DNA from: Phoronis ovalis
Lineage: Eukaryota; Phoronida; Phoronidae
DNA: 11,858 nucleotides
Direction of reading: 5' to 3'
Assembly (NCBI GenBank): GCA_028565635.1
Contig: JAOXYB010049725.1
Coordinates: 1 to 11,858 of the forward strand
In this document: in pieces, positions 6,301-11,858 of the stretch
How positions within the stretch are numbered: the first letter of the stretch is position 1
Layout of the letters: each line of letters begins with the position of its first letter
Translations under genes and position numbers: made by a program
Notes under the pieces: model-generated
Database searches by the model: none
What the model was told of the DNA's origin: nothing
The model's input: the letters and a program-made list of their open reading frames with translations, nothing else

Positions 6301-8817
6301 TAGCCGACCAGCTTCAAGCCAAAGGATTTGTGGAACCAGAAGCGTTCAGTAGCGTCACGATCTATTTTAGTGATATTGTTGGTTTTACCAGTCTTTCTGC
6401 AGACAGCTCGCCAATGGAAATTGTGAATATGTTGAACGACCTGTACGGGTGTTTTGACGAGATTCTTGATAAATATAATGTTTACAAGGTAAGCTTGATT
6501 CGAACTTGTTTTGTTGTGATATTATTTACAACATTGTAAATAAGCTAACAATTCAACATGCAATACAATACAATACAGGCGTATTGTGAAAGTAAATAAA
6601 TAAATAACACATGTTTTCAATTCTCAAATTTATTTCGTTTTTACAGTATTATCATTCCAACCGACATCAAACTTTTGTATTTTGCTGGACAAAAAGCTTT
6701 TCTTTCATTCAACCAATTAGTGAGGGGGTAGGGGATACCCCCATGGTACAATGCTCGCACTAACAACCAAAAAAAAGGTTGCCAAAAAATCGACAACCAA
6801 AAAAAAGCAAAAACGTCGACAAAACAAAATAGTTCACAAAGATCGTCGCCAAAAGACAATGCTCGCTGCTCGTACTTAACAGACCAAGGCAATGCTCGCT
6901 GCTCGCGCTTAACAGACCCCAATGCTCGCTGCTCGCGATACCCCCCCGCTATATCCCTCATTAGTAGTCTTTCGGTATAGTTAGCTGCATGGATATTGGG
7001 GAATGAATCCATGGTCTTGATCAACTAAATCCGCCTACATTTCCTCTCATCTATCTTTGAATTTAGAGAATTCACAATCGTAATCAAACAAGCAACAAAA
7101 AAAAATCATCACCCCAAACAGGAACACCATTCTCAAGTGTAAATGATACTTACATTGTCTTCCTTACGTATTTAGGTTGAAACTATTGGAGATGCATATA
7201 TGGTTGTGTCCGGACTACCAGTTGTTATAAAAAATCACGCTGAGGAGATTGCTTCCATGTCATTGGAATTATTGGACAATGTAAAACAGTTTAAAATCCG
7301 GCATCGACCTGAAAAATCGTTACAACTGAGAGTTGGTATTCATTCAGGTAGCTTTTAACATTGTATGCATCACTTTTATGTTATTAATCATTAAGTGTGC
7401 TTAATCATGTTCTATACGGGATATAGTTCATATTAATTTAAAGTCCTGGTATTTTAAGACGATTCGTGTCAACTTTTCGAAAGGTTTGACGGTTTATTAG
7501 TAACATTGTAATTAAGGAAGACAGATCAGGAAAGTCATCTTGAAATCCGTTCTTTTTAAGTAAGCCTTTTCAATCGGGCAGATGGTATTTTGTATAATCC
7601 TGTTACACATTCAGTAAGACACAAATAAAATAACCTCTATGATATGCATACAATAATACAGGAATGAAATACTCATATATAAAGCTATATACAGGTTCTG
7701 TTGTTGCTGGAGTAGTTGGACACAGGATGCCAAGATATTGTCTTTTCGGTGACACTGTGAATACAGCAAGTCGAATGGAAAGCACATCTGAAGGTATATA
7801 CAAGACCTTGCAATATTCTCGGTATATGGTGTATGAACATGTTTCTTGAATCAATCTTCTATTACTAAAGACCACCAAATGATAAATTGTATATTTTACA
7901 TAAAATACTAGGCTTGTGAGAAAAAACACATTATGCCACTAAATAGTGCTTTCTTTACTAAAAAAAAAATATATGTGGTCAGTTATTGTCATCTGACAAT
8001 AATTACACAGAAAAAAGAGTTTTTACCATTTTGTACTCGTGTTTATCCGAGGTAAAGTGATATGTACTAAGTATTCTACGTTTATTAAAGTAACAAAAAG
8101 CACTATAATTAAAATTAATGTGACAAAATTTTAAGAATGCGTATTTCTCACTGGTTATTAATACAGTCTGCAGCTGCACTCTTGTCAAAAAAAAACAACA
8201 ATAAGTTACGTACATACGTATACAAGCTGACGACTTCTTTCTACTGCTTGCTTGTAAAATGCTGTCAGTCATTGCTAGCATAGATAATGTTTTATTGCAG
8301 CATTGAAGATTCAAGTATCTTCGTCAACACAGCAAAATTTAGCGATACATGGAAAGTTTGTAATGGTGCAAAGAGGGAGCATTGATATTAAGGTATAATT
8401 AGAATGTTGCAACAGAAGCGGAAATTAAACACTGATTGCTGCTAAAGAATTATGATGAGCAAATTTGTTATTTCTTTAACACGCTATTCATTATTAGCAC
8501 CATTAGCATAAATTGTTTTACGGAGGATATAACAAGGACATTTTCCTGTTACGTCGGATGGTGTACGTAGCTATATTTCTGTAAACAGATATATTTGTCA
8601 ATATCATTATATGTACATTATCATTCTGTTGTGTCCACTAGTAAAGGTTAAAGTCAAACGCTGTCAAAGTATATCACTTAATATTTTTCAGATACATGTA
8701 TTTTAGGATCTGTAGATTTTGTTAAGGAATGTGAATTGGGTGTTCACCACTTAACTTTTATTGTAGGGGAAAGGAAGCATGCTGACCTACTGGTTGGAAG
8801 GAATGAGACCGTATTAA
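178..8817 (+). CDS. Natriuretic-peptide-receptor-type membrane guanylate cyclase, 17 exons, 5' partial
   Basis: Single-pass receptor expected to bind an extracellular peptide and convert GTP to cGMP at the plasma membrane. Exons: 178-333, 1081-1216, 1516-1604, 1848-1983, 2794-2887, 3299-3395, 3696-3848, 4051-4155, 4534-4605, 4746-5034, 5378-5555, 5873-6019, 6296-6488, 7176-7347, 7695-7793, 8301-8392, 8767-8817. All introns are GT-AG and phases match throughout, giving 752 residues numbered from the first visible one. Residues 1-172 are the proximal ligand-binding (ANF-receptor) fold; about 179-203 the membrane helix; about 237-501 the kinase-homology domain; about 502-551 the linker; 552-740 the cyclase. 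Metal-binding D577 and D621, guanine-selecting E617 and C688, and catalytic N695 and R699 are all present. The visible ectodomain resembles NPR-A/B more than other receptor cyclases, but the ligand is unknown. The start codon, signal peptide and distal ectodomain lie upstream of the window. Gene identity is near certain; subfamily is likely. Confidence 0.95.
334..1080 (+). other. Cyclase intron 1 (747 bases)
   Basis: Mostly occupied by a foldback element with long inverted arms (466-817). The remainder is AT-rich with no coding signal. Confidence 0.85.
466..817. mobile_element. Foldback MITE-like element with inverted arms of about 65 bases
   Basis: The left arm (about 466-533) and right arm (about 752-817) are near-perfect reverse complements. 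Shared blocks in reading order are TGAATAAATCCATCC, TAGTGTTC, GTACCTTCTCA and CTTAACC, with a four-base gap and a few substitutions. The 218-base centre has no open frame of note, so this looks like a non-autonomous, MITE- or foldback-type insertion inside intron 1. I could not see a convincing target-site duplication and cannot name the family. Confidence 0.75.
1081..1216 (+). CDS. Cyclase exon b: ectodomain
   Basis: Phase 0 to 1, residues 53-97. Acceptor acttttgcag, donor gtaaga. It carries the G-G then Q-R-x-W-x-R-S-F pattern typical of NPR ectodomains, and two N-glycosylation sequons (N72-E-T, N83-G-T). The ATG inside this exon is only an internal methionine. Confidence 0.93.
1516..1604 (+). 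CDS. Cyclase exon c: ectodomain
   Basis: Phase 1 to 0, residues 98-127. Acceptor ctctgatag, donor gtaaca. It contains I-T-G-S-V-T-L followed by N-G-D-R-E and Y-T-L-L, the family's T-G-x-x-x-(x)n-G-D-R-E signature near the end of the ligand-binding fold. Confidence 0.93.
1848..1983 (+). CDS. Cyclase exon d: juxtamembrane ectodomain
   Basis: Phase 0 to 1, residues 128-172. Acceptor cccttatag, donor gtaaaa. C163 and C170 lie in [10 protein letters not shown], equivalent by position to the juxtamembrane cysteine pair of NPR-A (K-C-G-F-D ... C), which takes part in signal transmission in that family. Confidence 0.93.
1984..2793 (+). other. Cyclase intron 4 (810 bases)
   Basis: The longest intron in the window. 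Its middle holds copy 1 of a dispersed repeat (about 2298-2520). I see nothing coding in the rest. Confidence 0.85.
2298..2520 (+). repeat. Dispersed repeat, copy 1
   Basis: Aligned in the same orientation with 11193-11402. The two share a 43-base exact run (2326-2368 and 11222-11264), a 13-base run gatgtccccatgg, an A/G-rich tract and an AATACGCTC end block. No terminal inverted repeats, tRNA-type promoter boxes or open frame were seen, so the class is unknown. Confidence 0.85.
2794..2887 (+). CDS. Cyclase exon e: transmembrane helix
   Basis: Phase 1 to 2, residues 173-204. Acceptor ataattttgcag, donor gtaaat. A hydrophobic run from about V179 to Y203 (leucine, valine, glycine, alanine) is followed by arginines at the next exon junction, giving the expected positive cytoplasmic side. 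It is the only membrane segment visible. Confidence 0.93.
2888..3298 (+). other. Cyclase intron 5 (411 bases)
   Basis: Contains a perfect TGACGTCA and a short perfect inverted repeat (CGTCACGC at 3081-3088 with GCGTGACG at 3119-3126). Otherwise nothing visible. Confidence 0.8.
3078..3085. promoter_or_regulatory. Perfect TGACGTCA palindrome (CRE-like), intron 5
   Basis: Full consensus for CREB/ATF binding, embedded in GTGACGTCAC. Function is inferred only; any 8-mer can occur by chance. Confidence 0.3.
3299..3395 (+). CDS. Cyclase exon f: cytoplasmic juxtamembrane segment
   Basis: Phase 2 to 0, residues 204-236. Acceptor ctttgtag, donor gtaaga. It is rich in lysine and arginine and includes [10 protein letters not shown], which fits the conserved W-(R/K)-I/V-x-(W/Y)-(E/D)-D-(I/V) motif leading into the kinase-homology domain. 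Confidence 0.92.
3696..3848 (+). CDS. Cyclase exon g: start of kinase-homology domain
   Basis: Phase 0 to 0, residues 237-287. Acceptor gttaattttcag, donor gtaggt. M-V-A-I-K-K places the ATP-site lysine at K268. The glycine loop is degenerate (A-A-G-S-S-N-G-G instead of G-x-G-x-x-G), as is usual in receptor cyclases. The open frame upstream of 3696 is intron reading through. Confidence 0.92.
4051..4155 (+). CDS. Cyclase exon h: kinase-homology domain
   Basis: Phase 0 to 0, residues 288-322. Acceptor ttttttgtag, donor gtaagt. L-S-D-L-N-H-A-N-L then F-V-G-A-C and L-I-T-E-F-C are the standard N-lobe and hinge motifs of the family. Confidence 0.93.
4156..4533 (+). other. Cyclase intron 8 (378 bases)
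   Basis: No gene. A short direct repeat of about ten bases (gatgttcccc, gatgttccca, aatgtacccc) lies near 4453-4482. Open frames across this intron are chance frames running into the next exon. Confidence 0.75.
4534..4605 (+). CDS. Cyclase exon i: kinase-homology domain
   Basis: Phase 0 to 0, residues 323-346, the smallest internal exon (72 bases). Acceptor tttttccag, donor gtgaaa. [13 protein letters not shown] matches the conserved L-D-W-x-F-(R/K)-x-S-L helix. Confidence 0.92.
4746..5034 (+). CDS. Cyclase exon j: pseudokinase core
   Basis: Phase 0 to 1, residues 347-442, the longest exon. Acceptor cctttcaag, donor gtaaga. The H-R-D catalytic motif is H-G-N (359-361), so the catalytic base is missing. 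D-F-G (379-381) and A-P-E (397-399) are intact, followed by D-V-Y-S-F-G. The stretch between D-F-G-L and L-W-T-A-P-E is only about 11 residues, shorter than I remember for NPR-A. Confidence 0.94.
5035..5377 (+). other. Cyclase intron 10 (343 bases)
   Basis: No coding signal. Holds the palindrome TTTGACGTCAAA, including a second perfect TGACGTCA. Confidence 0.8.
5148..5155. promoter_or_regulatory. Perfect TGACGTCA palindrome (CRE-like), intron 10
   Basis: Second full CREB/ATF consensus in this gene, at the centre of a 12-base perfect palindrome. Regulatory role is inferred only. Confidence 0.3.
5378..5555 (+). CDS. Cyclase exon k: end of kinase-homology domain
   Basis: Phase 1 to 2, residues 443-501. 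Acceptor gtgttttcag. F-R-P and [11 protein letters not shown] are the family's C-lobe motifs. The only phase-compatible donor is GG|gttaat, which is weak. Reading on without splicing gives Leu-Ile-stop at 5563-5565. Confidence 0.88.
5556..5872 (+). other. Cyclase intron 11 (317 bases)
   Basis: Starts with the weak donor gttaat. An in-frame TAA at 5563-5565 would end translation if the intron were kept. Nothing else recognised. Confidence 0.75.
5873..6019 (+). CDS. Cyclase exon l: dimerisation linker
   Basis: Phase 2 to 2, residues 502-550. Acceptor acttgtag at 5872, donor gtaaag. M-D-N-L-L then Y-A-N-N-L-E and L-V-E-E-R-T is the coiled-coil linker (signalling helix) that holds receptor cyclase dimers in register. 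Using the acceptor at 5872 completes a Gly codon with the preceding exon, which is what fixes the weak donor there. Confidence 0.92.
6296..6488 (+). CDS. Cyclase exon m: catalytic domain, first metal Asp
   Basis: Phase 2 to 0, residues 551-615. Acceptor ttctattag, donor gtaagc. [10 protein letters not shown] carries metal-binding D577. S-S-P-M-E-I-V then L-N-D-L-Y follow as in all class III guanylate cyclases. Confidence 0.95.
6489..7175 (+). other. Cyclase intron 13 (687 bases)
   Basis: Carries a composite repeat insertion (about 6715-6970), with AT-rich sequence on either side. Confidence 0.85.
6715..6970. repeat. Composite repeat with tandem CAATGCTCGCTGCTCG units
   Basis: Units beginning caatgctcgctgctcg start at 6857, 6890 and 6920 (periods 33 and 30) with cttaacagacc between them, and a degenerate unit lies at 6749. 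To the left are A-rich blocks with gacaaccaaaaaaaag-like repeats. The outer ends (gtgagggggtaggggataccccc near 6720, and gatacccccc ... ccctcattagtag near 6937-6967) look like weak inverted ends, so this may be one inserted element. It is GC-richer than its surroundings. Family not recognised. Confidence 0.65.
7176..7347 (+). CDS. Cyclase exon n: catalytic domain, second metal Asp
   Basis: Phase 0 to 1, residues 616-672. Acceptor acgtatttag, donor gtagct. [15 protein letters not shown] carries guanine-selecting E617 and metal-binding D621. The loop after G-L-P appears one residue shorter than the usual family form. Confidence 0.95.
7348..7694 (+). other. Cyclase intron 14 (347 bases)
   Basis: AT-rich; I see no gene, repeat or motif in it beyond the splice sites. 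Confidence 0.75.
7695..7793 (+). CDS. Cyclase exon o: catalytic domain, guanine and transition-state residues
   Basis: Phase 1 to 1, residues 673-705. Acceptor ctatatacag, donor gtatat. [16 protein letters not shown] carries C688 (guanine recognition), N695 and R699 (catalysis). This set specifies GTP over ATP. Confidence 0.95.
7794..8300 (+). other. Cyclase intron 15 (507 bases)
   Basis: AT-rich with A-runs near 7961 and 8189. The open frames seen on either strand have no family resemblance and are not reported as genes. Confidence 0.75.
8301..8392 (+). CDS. Cyclase exon p: end of catalytic domain
   Basis: Phase 1 to 0, residues 706-736. Acceptor ttttattgcag, donor gtataa. A-L-K-I-Q-V-S then R-G-S-I-D-I-K matches the family's final helix and strand. 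It is more divergent than the core. Confidence 0.92.
8393..8766 (+). other. Cyclase intron 16 (374 bases)
   Basis: No coding signal. Its end (8757-8762, TTTATT) reads AATAAA on the minus strand, a possible poly(A) signal for the converging gene. Confidence 0.7.
8757..8762 (-). terminator. Possible poly(A) signal of the minus-strand gene
   Basis: AATAAA on the minus strand about 195 bases beyond the minus-strand stop codon. If used, that transcript would cover the last exon of the cyclase. Position fits; use is not shown. Confidence 0.35.
8767..8817 (+). CDS. Cyclase exon q: last coding exon
   Basis: Phase 0, residues 737-752, then TAA at 8815-8817. [12 protein letters not shown] is the conserved C-terminal strand. 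Only four residues follow, so there is no long C-terminal extension or PDZ-like tail. Confidence 0.93.
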   Translation, partial: GKGSMLTYWLEGMRPY

Positions 8818-8856
8818 GATACAAACAGATGATGCAACTATGAATTTCCAAACCTG

Positions 8857-8897
8857 TACATATGTTATAAAATTAAGAGTAATTTATAACATGTATA
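8857..8897 (+). other. AU-rich hairpin in the cyclase 3' UTR
   Basis: Arms 8857-8875 and 8880-8897 pair around a core ATGTTATAAA with single bulges and a short loop. The left arm contains TATAAA (8866-8871), a weak poly(A) signal variant. No AATAAA occurs on the plus strand from the stop codon to beyond 9700. Confidence 0.45.
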
Positions 8898-8956
8898 TAC
8901 GATTACTTAATCGTGGCTGTGATGTCCCACAGTGTGGGTTGGGCTATATACAAAGG

Positions 8957-9363
8957 TCAGTCAGAAGACTTCTTCGTTAAGATTACTTCTGACATCCATA
9001 ATTTCTTGTAGAGCCACTGATTAGCCCCTGGTGAGCTATGGAAATAGTAAGGCTTTAAATGATCTTCCATTTCTCTCAATATTGATGATGCATTGTACAT
9101 AAATCTACCTCTTTGATTCGTAGGTTTGTACAAAGCCTCCGGAATTGCACACGAGTTGCTGAATAATCTAGCTGTTATTGCCTCACTAATAATTAAGCCA
9201 TTAGAAGCAAAAAGCACAGTTTATATCTATTAAGGCTTACTCTTTTTTTAGTGTATTTTTTGTCATTTACCTTCAGGTGCTGCACCATCTGTAATTTGAC
9301 GTGCATCTGAGCGCATAACAGTAATCTTACGTGCAATATTAATGTTCATGTTCACACCCAAAC
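8957..9363 (-). CDS. Small unrecognised protein, two exons (about 97 residues)
   Basis: Exons on the minus strand are 9363-9271 and 9171-8957, ending in TGA at 8959-8957. The first ends at a good donor (GAAG|gtaaat) in phase 1, and the second begins after aataacag in phase 1, so the frames join. If the ATG at 9349-9347 is the start, the product has 97 residues. It begins with a basic stretch (M-N-I-N-I-A-R-K-I-T-V-M-R) that could be a mitochondrial targeting sequence, then runs through an aromatic, charged C-terminal part containing Y-Y-F-H-S-S-P-G-A-N-Q-W-L-Y-K-K. The composition is balanced and unlike chance AT-rich frames. Upstream exons are possible, because an acceptor-like atacag precedes 9363. 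I do not recognise the family. It converges on the cyclase gene, with stop codons about 140 bases apart. Confidence 0.55.
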
Positions 9364-9903
9364 CTGTATATGTATATGTAGTTATGTACAGTACGCATTT
9401 TGAGTAGATATAATTCTAAGAATTCTGAGAATTGTGATATTCCACCAATTTGTATATTTACATGATGTTGCATAAAAAGCAGTACTCCCCTTAGAGCCTC
9501 AGATTTTTCTCTGTAATTATATTTTTCTGAGTTAAATTCTTACAGCATAAGGCGCATACTTACAGGATTTTAAAACTATTTCTTATCTTATGACATAATA
9601 TACTATCTCGAAACTCGTAGAGACAATTTTATATATTATACATATGTACATGTACTTAAATGTTGTTAGCCTGTGATAAAATATACATATTGTTGACAAA
9701 ATAATCGTTTTATATTTATAGAATGATTCATAGTTGCCATCGTCCATAATTATCACACTACCGATAATTAGTATCCAATGTTCTTAAAGCTAAAACCCAA
9801 AACGACACGCTAGTGTTGCGCTGCTCCTGATATTATTAGTTCGTGATGTGCATCTTGATAATCTGTCGACGCCCCATGTTAATTATGAAACATCAGTGAA
9901 ACT

Positions 9904-9946
9904 AGAATGACCCTTGGTAGGGCGCATACCTCCCCTAGGTCATTCT
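9904..9946. repeat. Imperfect inverted repeat (hairpin)
   Basis: AGAATGACC (9904-9912) and GGTCATTCT (9938-9946) pair perfectly. The GC-rich 25-base interior pairs partly. Function unknown. Confidence 0.55.
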
Positions 9947-10193
9947 TCCTGATATATCTCATAAATTATCAGTCCTAAACAAAAACCTCTGAGCAGAAAT
10001 CTTGGGAAATGTGTGTAGTTATTTCGATGATCCGGATCTTCACTAAAATCTAACCAACTGACACACCCACCAAGTCTTGTATGCAAGGTGTTTTACCTTA
10101 ATCCTTATGCCGTAATATTGCATCTCAAGTAAAAGAAGATACGGGCAACTGTAACAGTACAAGCTGTGAGCAATGTAGAACAAGAAAGGCTTA

Positions 10194-10220
10194 CACGCAC
10201 GCACGCACGCACGCACGCAC
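10194..10220. repeat. (CACG)n microsatellite
   Basis: About seven uninterrupted copies of a four-base unit. It sits inside a minus-strand open frame that is not a gene. Confidence 0.95.
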
Positions 10221-10737
10221 CGTACCAGTAAAATGAATGCCGAGAAACAAGGACAAAAATATAGTATAAAAATATTATTTAATGACAAGCATCATTCACT
10301 CAATTCGCAGTATTATAAAATTATTAATATTTCACGAAGTTTTAGTATTAGTGCTCTTGACATGATTTTATATAATTTATTGTTTACTCTCTGACGATGC
10401 CCCAACCATGAAAAATTGTACTGAAAATGCTTATATCTCAAATATGTACTTCGAAAGTAAATATATTAGTTTATGTTATTACATACTAAAATGACAAAAC
10501 CGCATTTCTAGTTGTTATACAAAATGCATGTTTAATTGCATAATTGCTGCAGTAGCATTATAAATTAAGATCAAATAATTTAATTATAATATCTTAATTT
10601 ATTGACTCACATAACAATTACTCTAATTAACTAATTATTATCTTTCACATGTTTTATTTTTAGCTATGTAATTAACGTATTGACACTGACATTTTCTTTT
10701 AATGAATATTTTAAGCAAATAAGCGATAATTAATTAA

Positions 10738-10817
10738 TAGTCAGGTAGACTAATGAGAAAATGTTACTTTATGATTATAGTCAGGTAGACTAATGAGAAA
10801 ATGTTTCTTTATGATTA
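10738..10817. repeat. 40-base tandem duplication
   Basis: Two adjacent copies (10738-10777 and 10778-10817) start with tagtcaggtagac and end with tttatgatta, differing at one base (gttac versus gtttc). Such a near-identical pair suggests a recent duplication. Confidence 0.92.
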
Positions 10818-10824
10818 TTGCTGA

Positions 10825-10920
10825 AATAATTTCAAAGATAACTGTATTGCCTTTGTAAAATATCTGATATTTTGGACTGTGGATGTTCTAGTTTCTATTT
10901 TTTTGCTGATAAGACTGGCG
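10825..10920 (+). other. Possible exon fragment, hydrophobic
   Basis: A 32-codon open frame closed upstream by TGA and ending at a strong donor (GGCG|gtaagt). The translation contains a basic-hydrophobic run (F-V-K-Y-L-I-F-W then V-L-V-S-I-F-L-L-I) like a membrane helix. AT-rich DNA gives such runs by chance, and no good acceptor or start is visible. Confidence 0.15.
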
Positions 10921-11192
10921 GTAAGTAAACTTGAATATTATTATAATAAACGTTTCTTGTAAATTTAACAGAAGACGCTAAACTGTTACATTGTGATCAG
11001 TAAATGGTGTATTTTACCTGATTTTGTTTCTGTGCTTTAAGTCGAAAATTACTGGCACTCACTTCGTATGATGGTAATGATGAGAAAGCTAATATGACTG
11101 ATTTTAATTTGTTTTACTCTGTTGATGATTTCCTGTGGGTCTTGTACGATCTTGTACACTTGACTTTCATAATCAACATAGAAAACAGATCA

Positions 11193-11402
11193 CTAGGTGG
11201 AATTAGTGAGAAATACACAGTAAACTGGCCGACTTGCCATGCTTGGATATAATCTCCTCAATTTTTGATAAAAAATGACATTTTCAAATTGTGGATTCAC
11301 TCACATTGAGCGAAATTATATCCACTTCCAAATAGAGATGTCCCCATGGGCCAGTAGAAAAGGAAAAGAGAAAAAATACTAATACGCTCTCCGGACTATA
11401 TT
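11193..11402 (+). repeat. Dispersed repeat, copy 2
   Basis: Same orientation as 2298-2520, sharing a 43-base exact run at 11222-11264 and GATGTCCCCATGG at 11337-11349. It is slightly shorter, mainly where copy 1 has an extra CTGCCCAGGGGGC-type segment. Confidence 0.85.
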
Positions 11403-11783
11403 CGGAAGTCAGAAGGCAGCTAACCCAGATGTAGCTTATTTTATTTTTCTGAGAAGCATCATATTTCAGCTTAATGTGATTTCAATAGCACGTAAAATTA
11501 CATTTTTTTTAAATATTGGCGGCATAGTTTGTTATAAAATAACTTGAAAATGAAAGTAGAATATTTGTTTTATCAGTGAAAAATAATTAGAAATACTTTG
11601 AGAAACAACAAATATTAAATCTGGGCCACATTCCACAAATGTTTTCTTCCCTGATTTATTAATGCTGACTTTAAATTAAAATATTAAAAAACACTGACTT
11701 CACTACAAATTTTTTTTTTTGCATATTTTAATCTTCAACCTTTAGTAATAATGTTTTGATAAATGGATATAATTTTTCTTCAG

Positions 11784-11858
11784 TGAAACAGCACAGTACA
11801 ACTTTTGAAAAAGGGCTACCAGTACAAGCAACTAAAATAGGTCAAAGGATCTTTCAAG
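11784..11858 (+). CDS. Possible exon start of a downstream gene, truncated by the window edge
   Basis: A good acceptor (aatttttcttcag) is followed by 75 bases that stay open in one frame only (phase 1), reading K-Q-H-S-T-T-F-E-K-G-L-P-V-Q-A-T-K-I-G-Q-R. Composition shifts from AT-rich to mixed at the acceptor. The other two frames stop at once or within about 30 bases. Too short to identify; not phase-compatible with 10825-10920. Confidence 0.3.

Larger units (their letters stand above)
9364..11858. other. Downstream, mostly non-coding AT-rich DNA
   Basis: About 2.5 kb of intergenic or intronic sequence. It contains a hairpin (9904-9946), a (CACG)n microsatellite, a 40-base tandem duplication, dispersed repeat copy 2 and two weak exon-like stretches. 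A canonical plus-strand AATAAA occurs at 10945-10950, far from any established gene end. Confidence 0.7.

Noticed and set aside
6641-7024. Minus-strand open frame of 127 codons with a repeated R-E-Q-R-A-L peptide
   Set aside because: The frame exists because the tandem repeat has periods of 33 and 30. It lies inside a cyclase intron, has low-complexity flanks and no family resemblance.
7603-8314. Minus-strand open frames across introns 14 and 15 and exon o
   Set aside because: They overlap a certain plus-strand exon or AT-rich intron and resemble no family.
9558-9590. Possible further upstream minus-strand exon ending at a gtaagt donor (9563)
   Set aside because: Its frame is open for only about six codons before a TAA, so it cannot be supported as an exon, although phase would fit the exon at 9363.
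10043-10288. Minus-strand open frame of 81 codons
   Set aside because: It spans the CACG microsatellite, giving a C-V-R-A repeat, and has no coding character otherwise.

Overview
The window is animal nuclear DNA. It is AT-rich, genes are split by short GT-AG introns (about 140 to 810 bases), and simple and dispersed repeats sit in introns and intergenic DNA. Nothing looks bacterial or viral. The main gene belongs to a metazoan-only receptor family. I read the source as an invertebrate but cannot name a phylum from sequence alone.

Region 1 (178-8817, plus strand) holds most of one gene, a single-pass membrane guanylate cyclase of the natriuretic-peptide-receptor type. I reconstructed 17 coding exons whose phases join without a break: 2259 coding bases, 752 residues plus stop. 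The order is membrane-proximal half of the ligand-binding ectodomain, juxtamembrane cysteine pair, one transmembrane helix, kinase-homology (pseudokinase) domain, dimerisation linker, guanylate cyclase domain and a very short C-terminal tail. The signal peptide and distal ectodomain must lie upstream of position 1. The key cyclase residues are all present, so an active cGMP-producing enzyme is expected. The kinase-like domain lacks the catalytic Asp and should be regulatory.

Region 2 (8957-9363, minus strand) holds two phase-compatible exons that could encode a small protein of about 97 residues, which I do not recognise. It converges on the cyclase gene, with stop codons only about 140 bases apart, so their 3' ends probably overlap.

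Region 3 (9364-11858) is mostly AT-rich and non-coding. It holds a (CACG)n microsatellite, an imperfect hairpin, a 40-base tandem duplication and the second copy of a roughly 210-base dispersed repeat whose first copy lies in intron 4. Two weak exon-like stretches (10825-10920 and 11784-11858, plus strand) may belong to a downstream gene.

The cyclase introns contain a foldback element with long inverted arms (intron 1), the dispersed repeat (intron 4), a composite tandem repeat (intron 13) and two perfect TGACGTCA palindromes (introns 5 and 10). Introns 2, 3, 6, 7, 9 and 12 (140 to 300 bases each) show only simple-sequence tracts. No tRNA, rRNA or CRISPR array was found.
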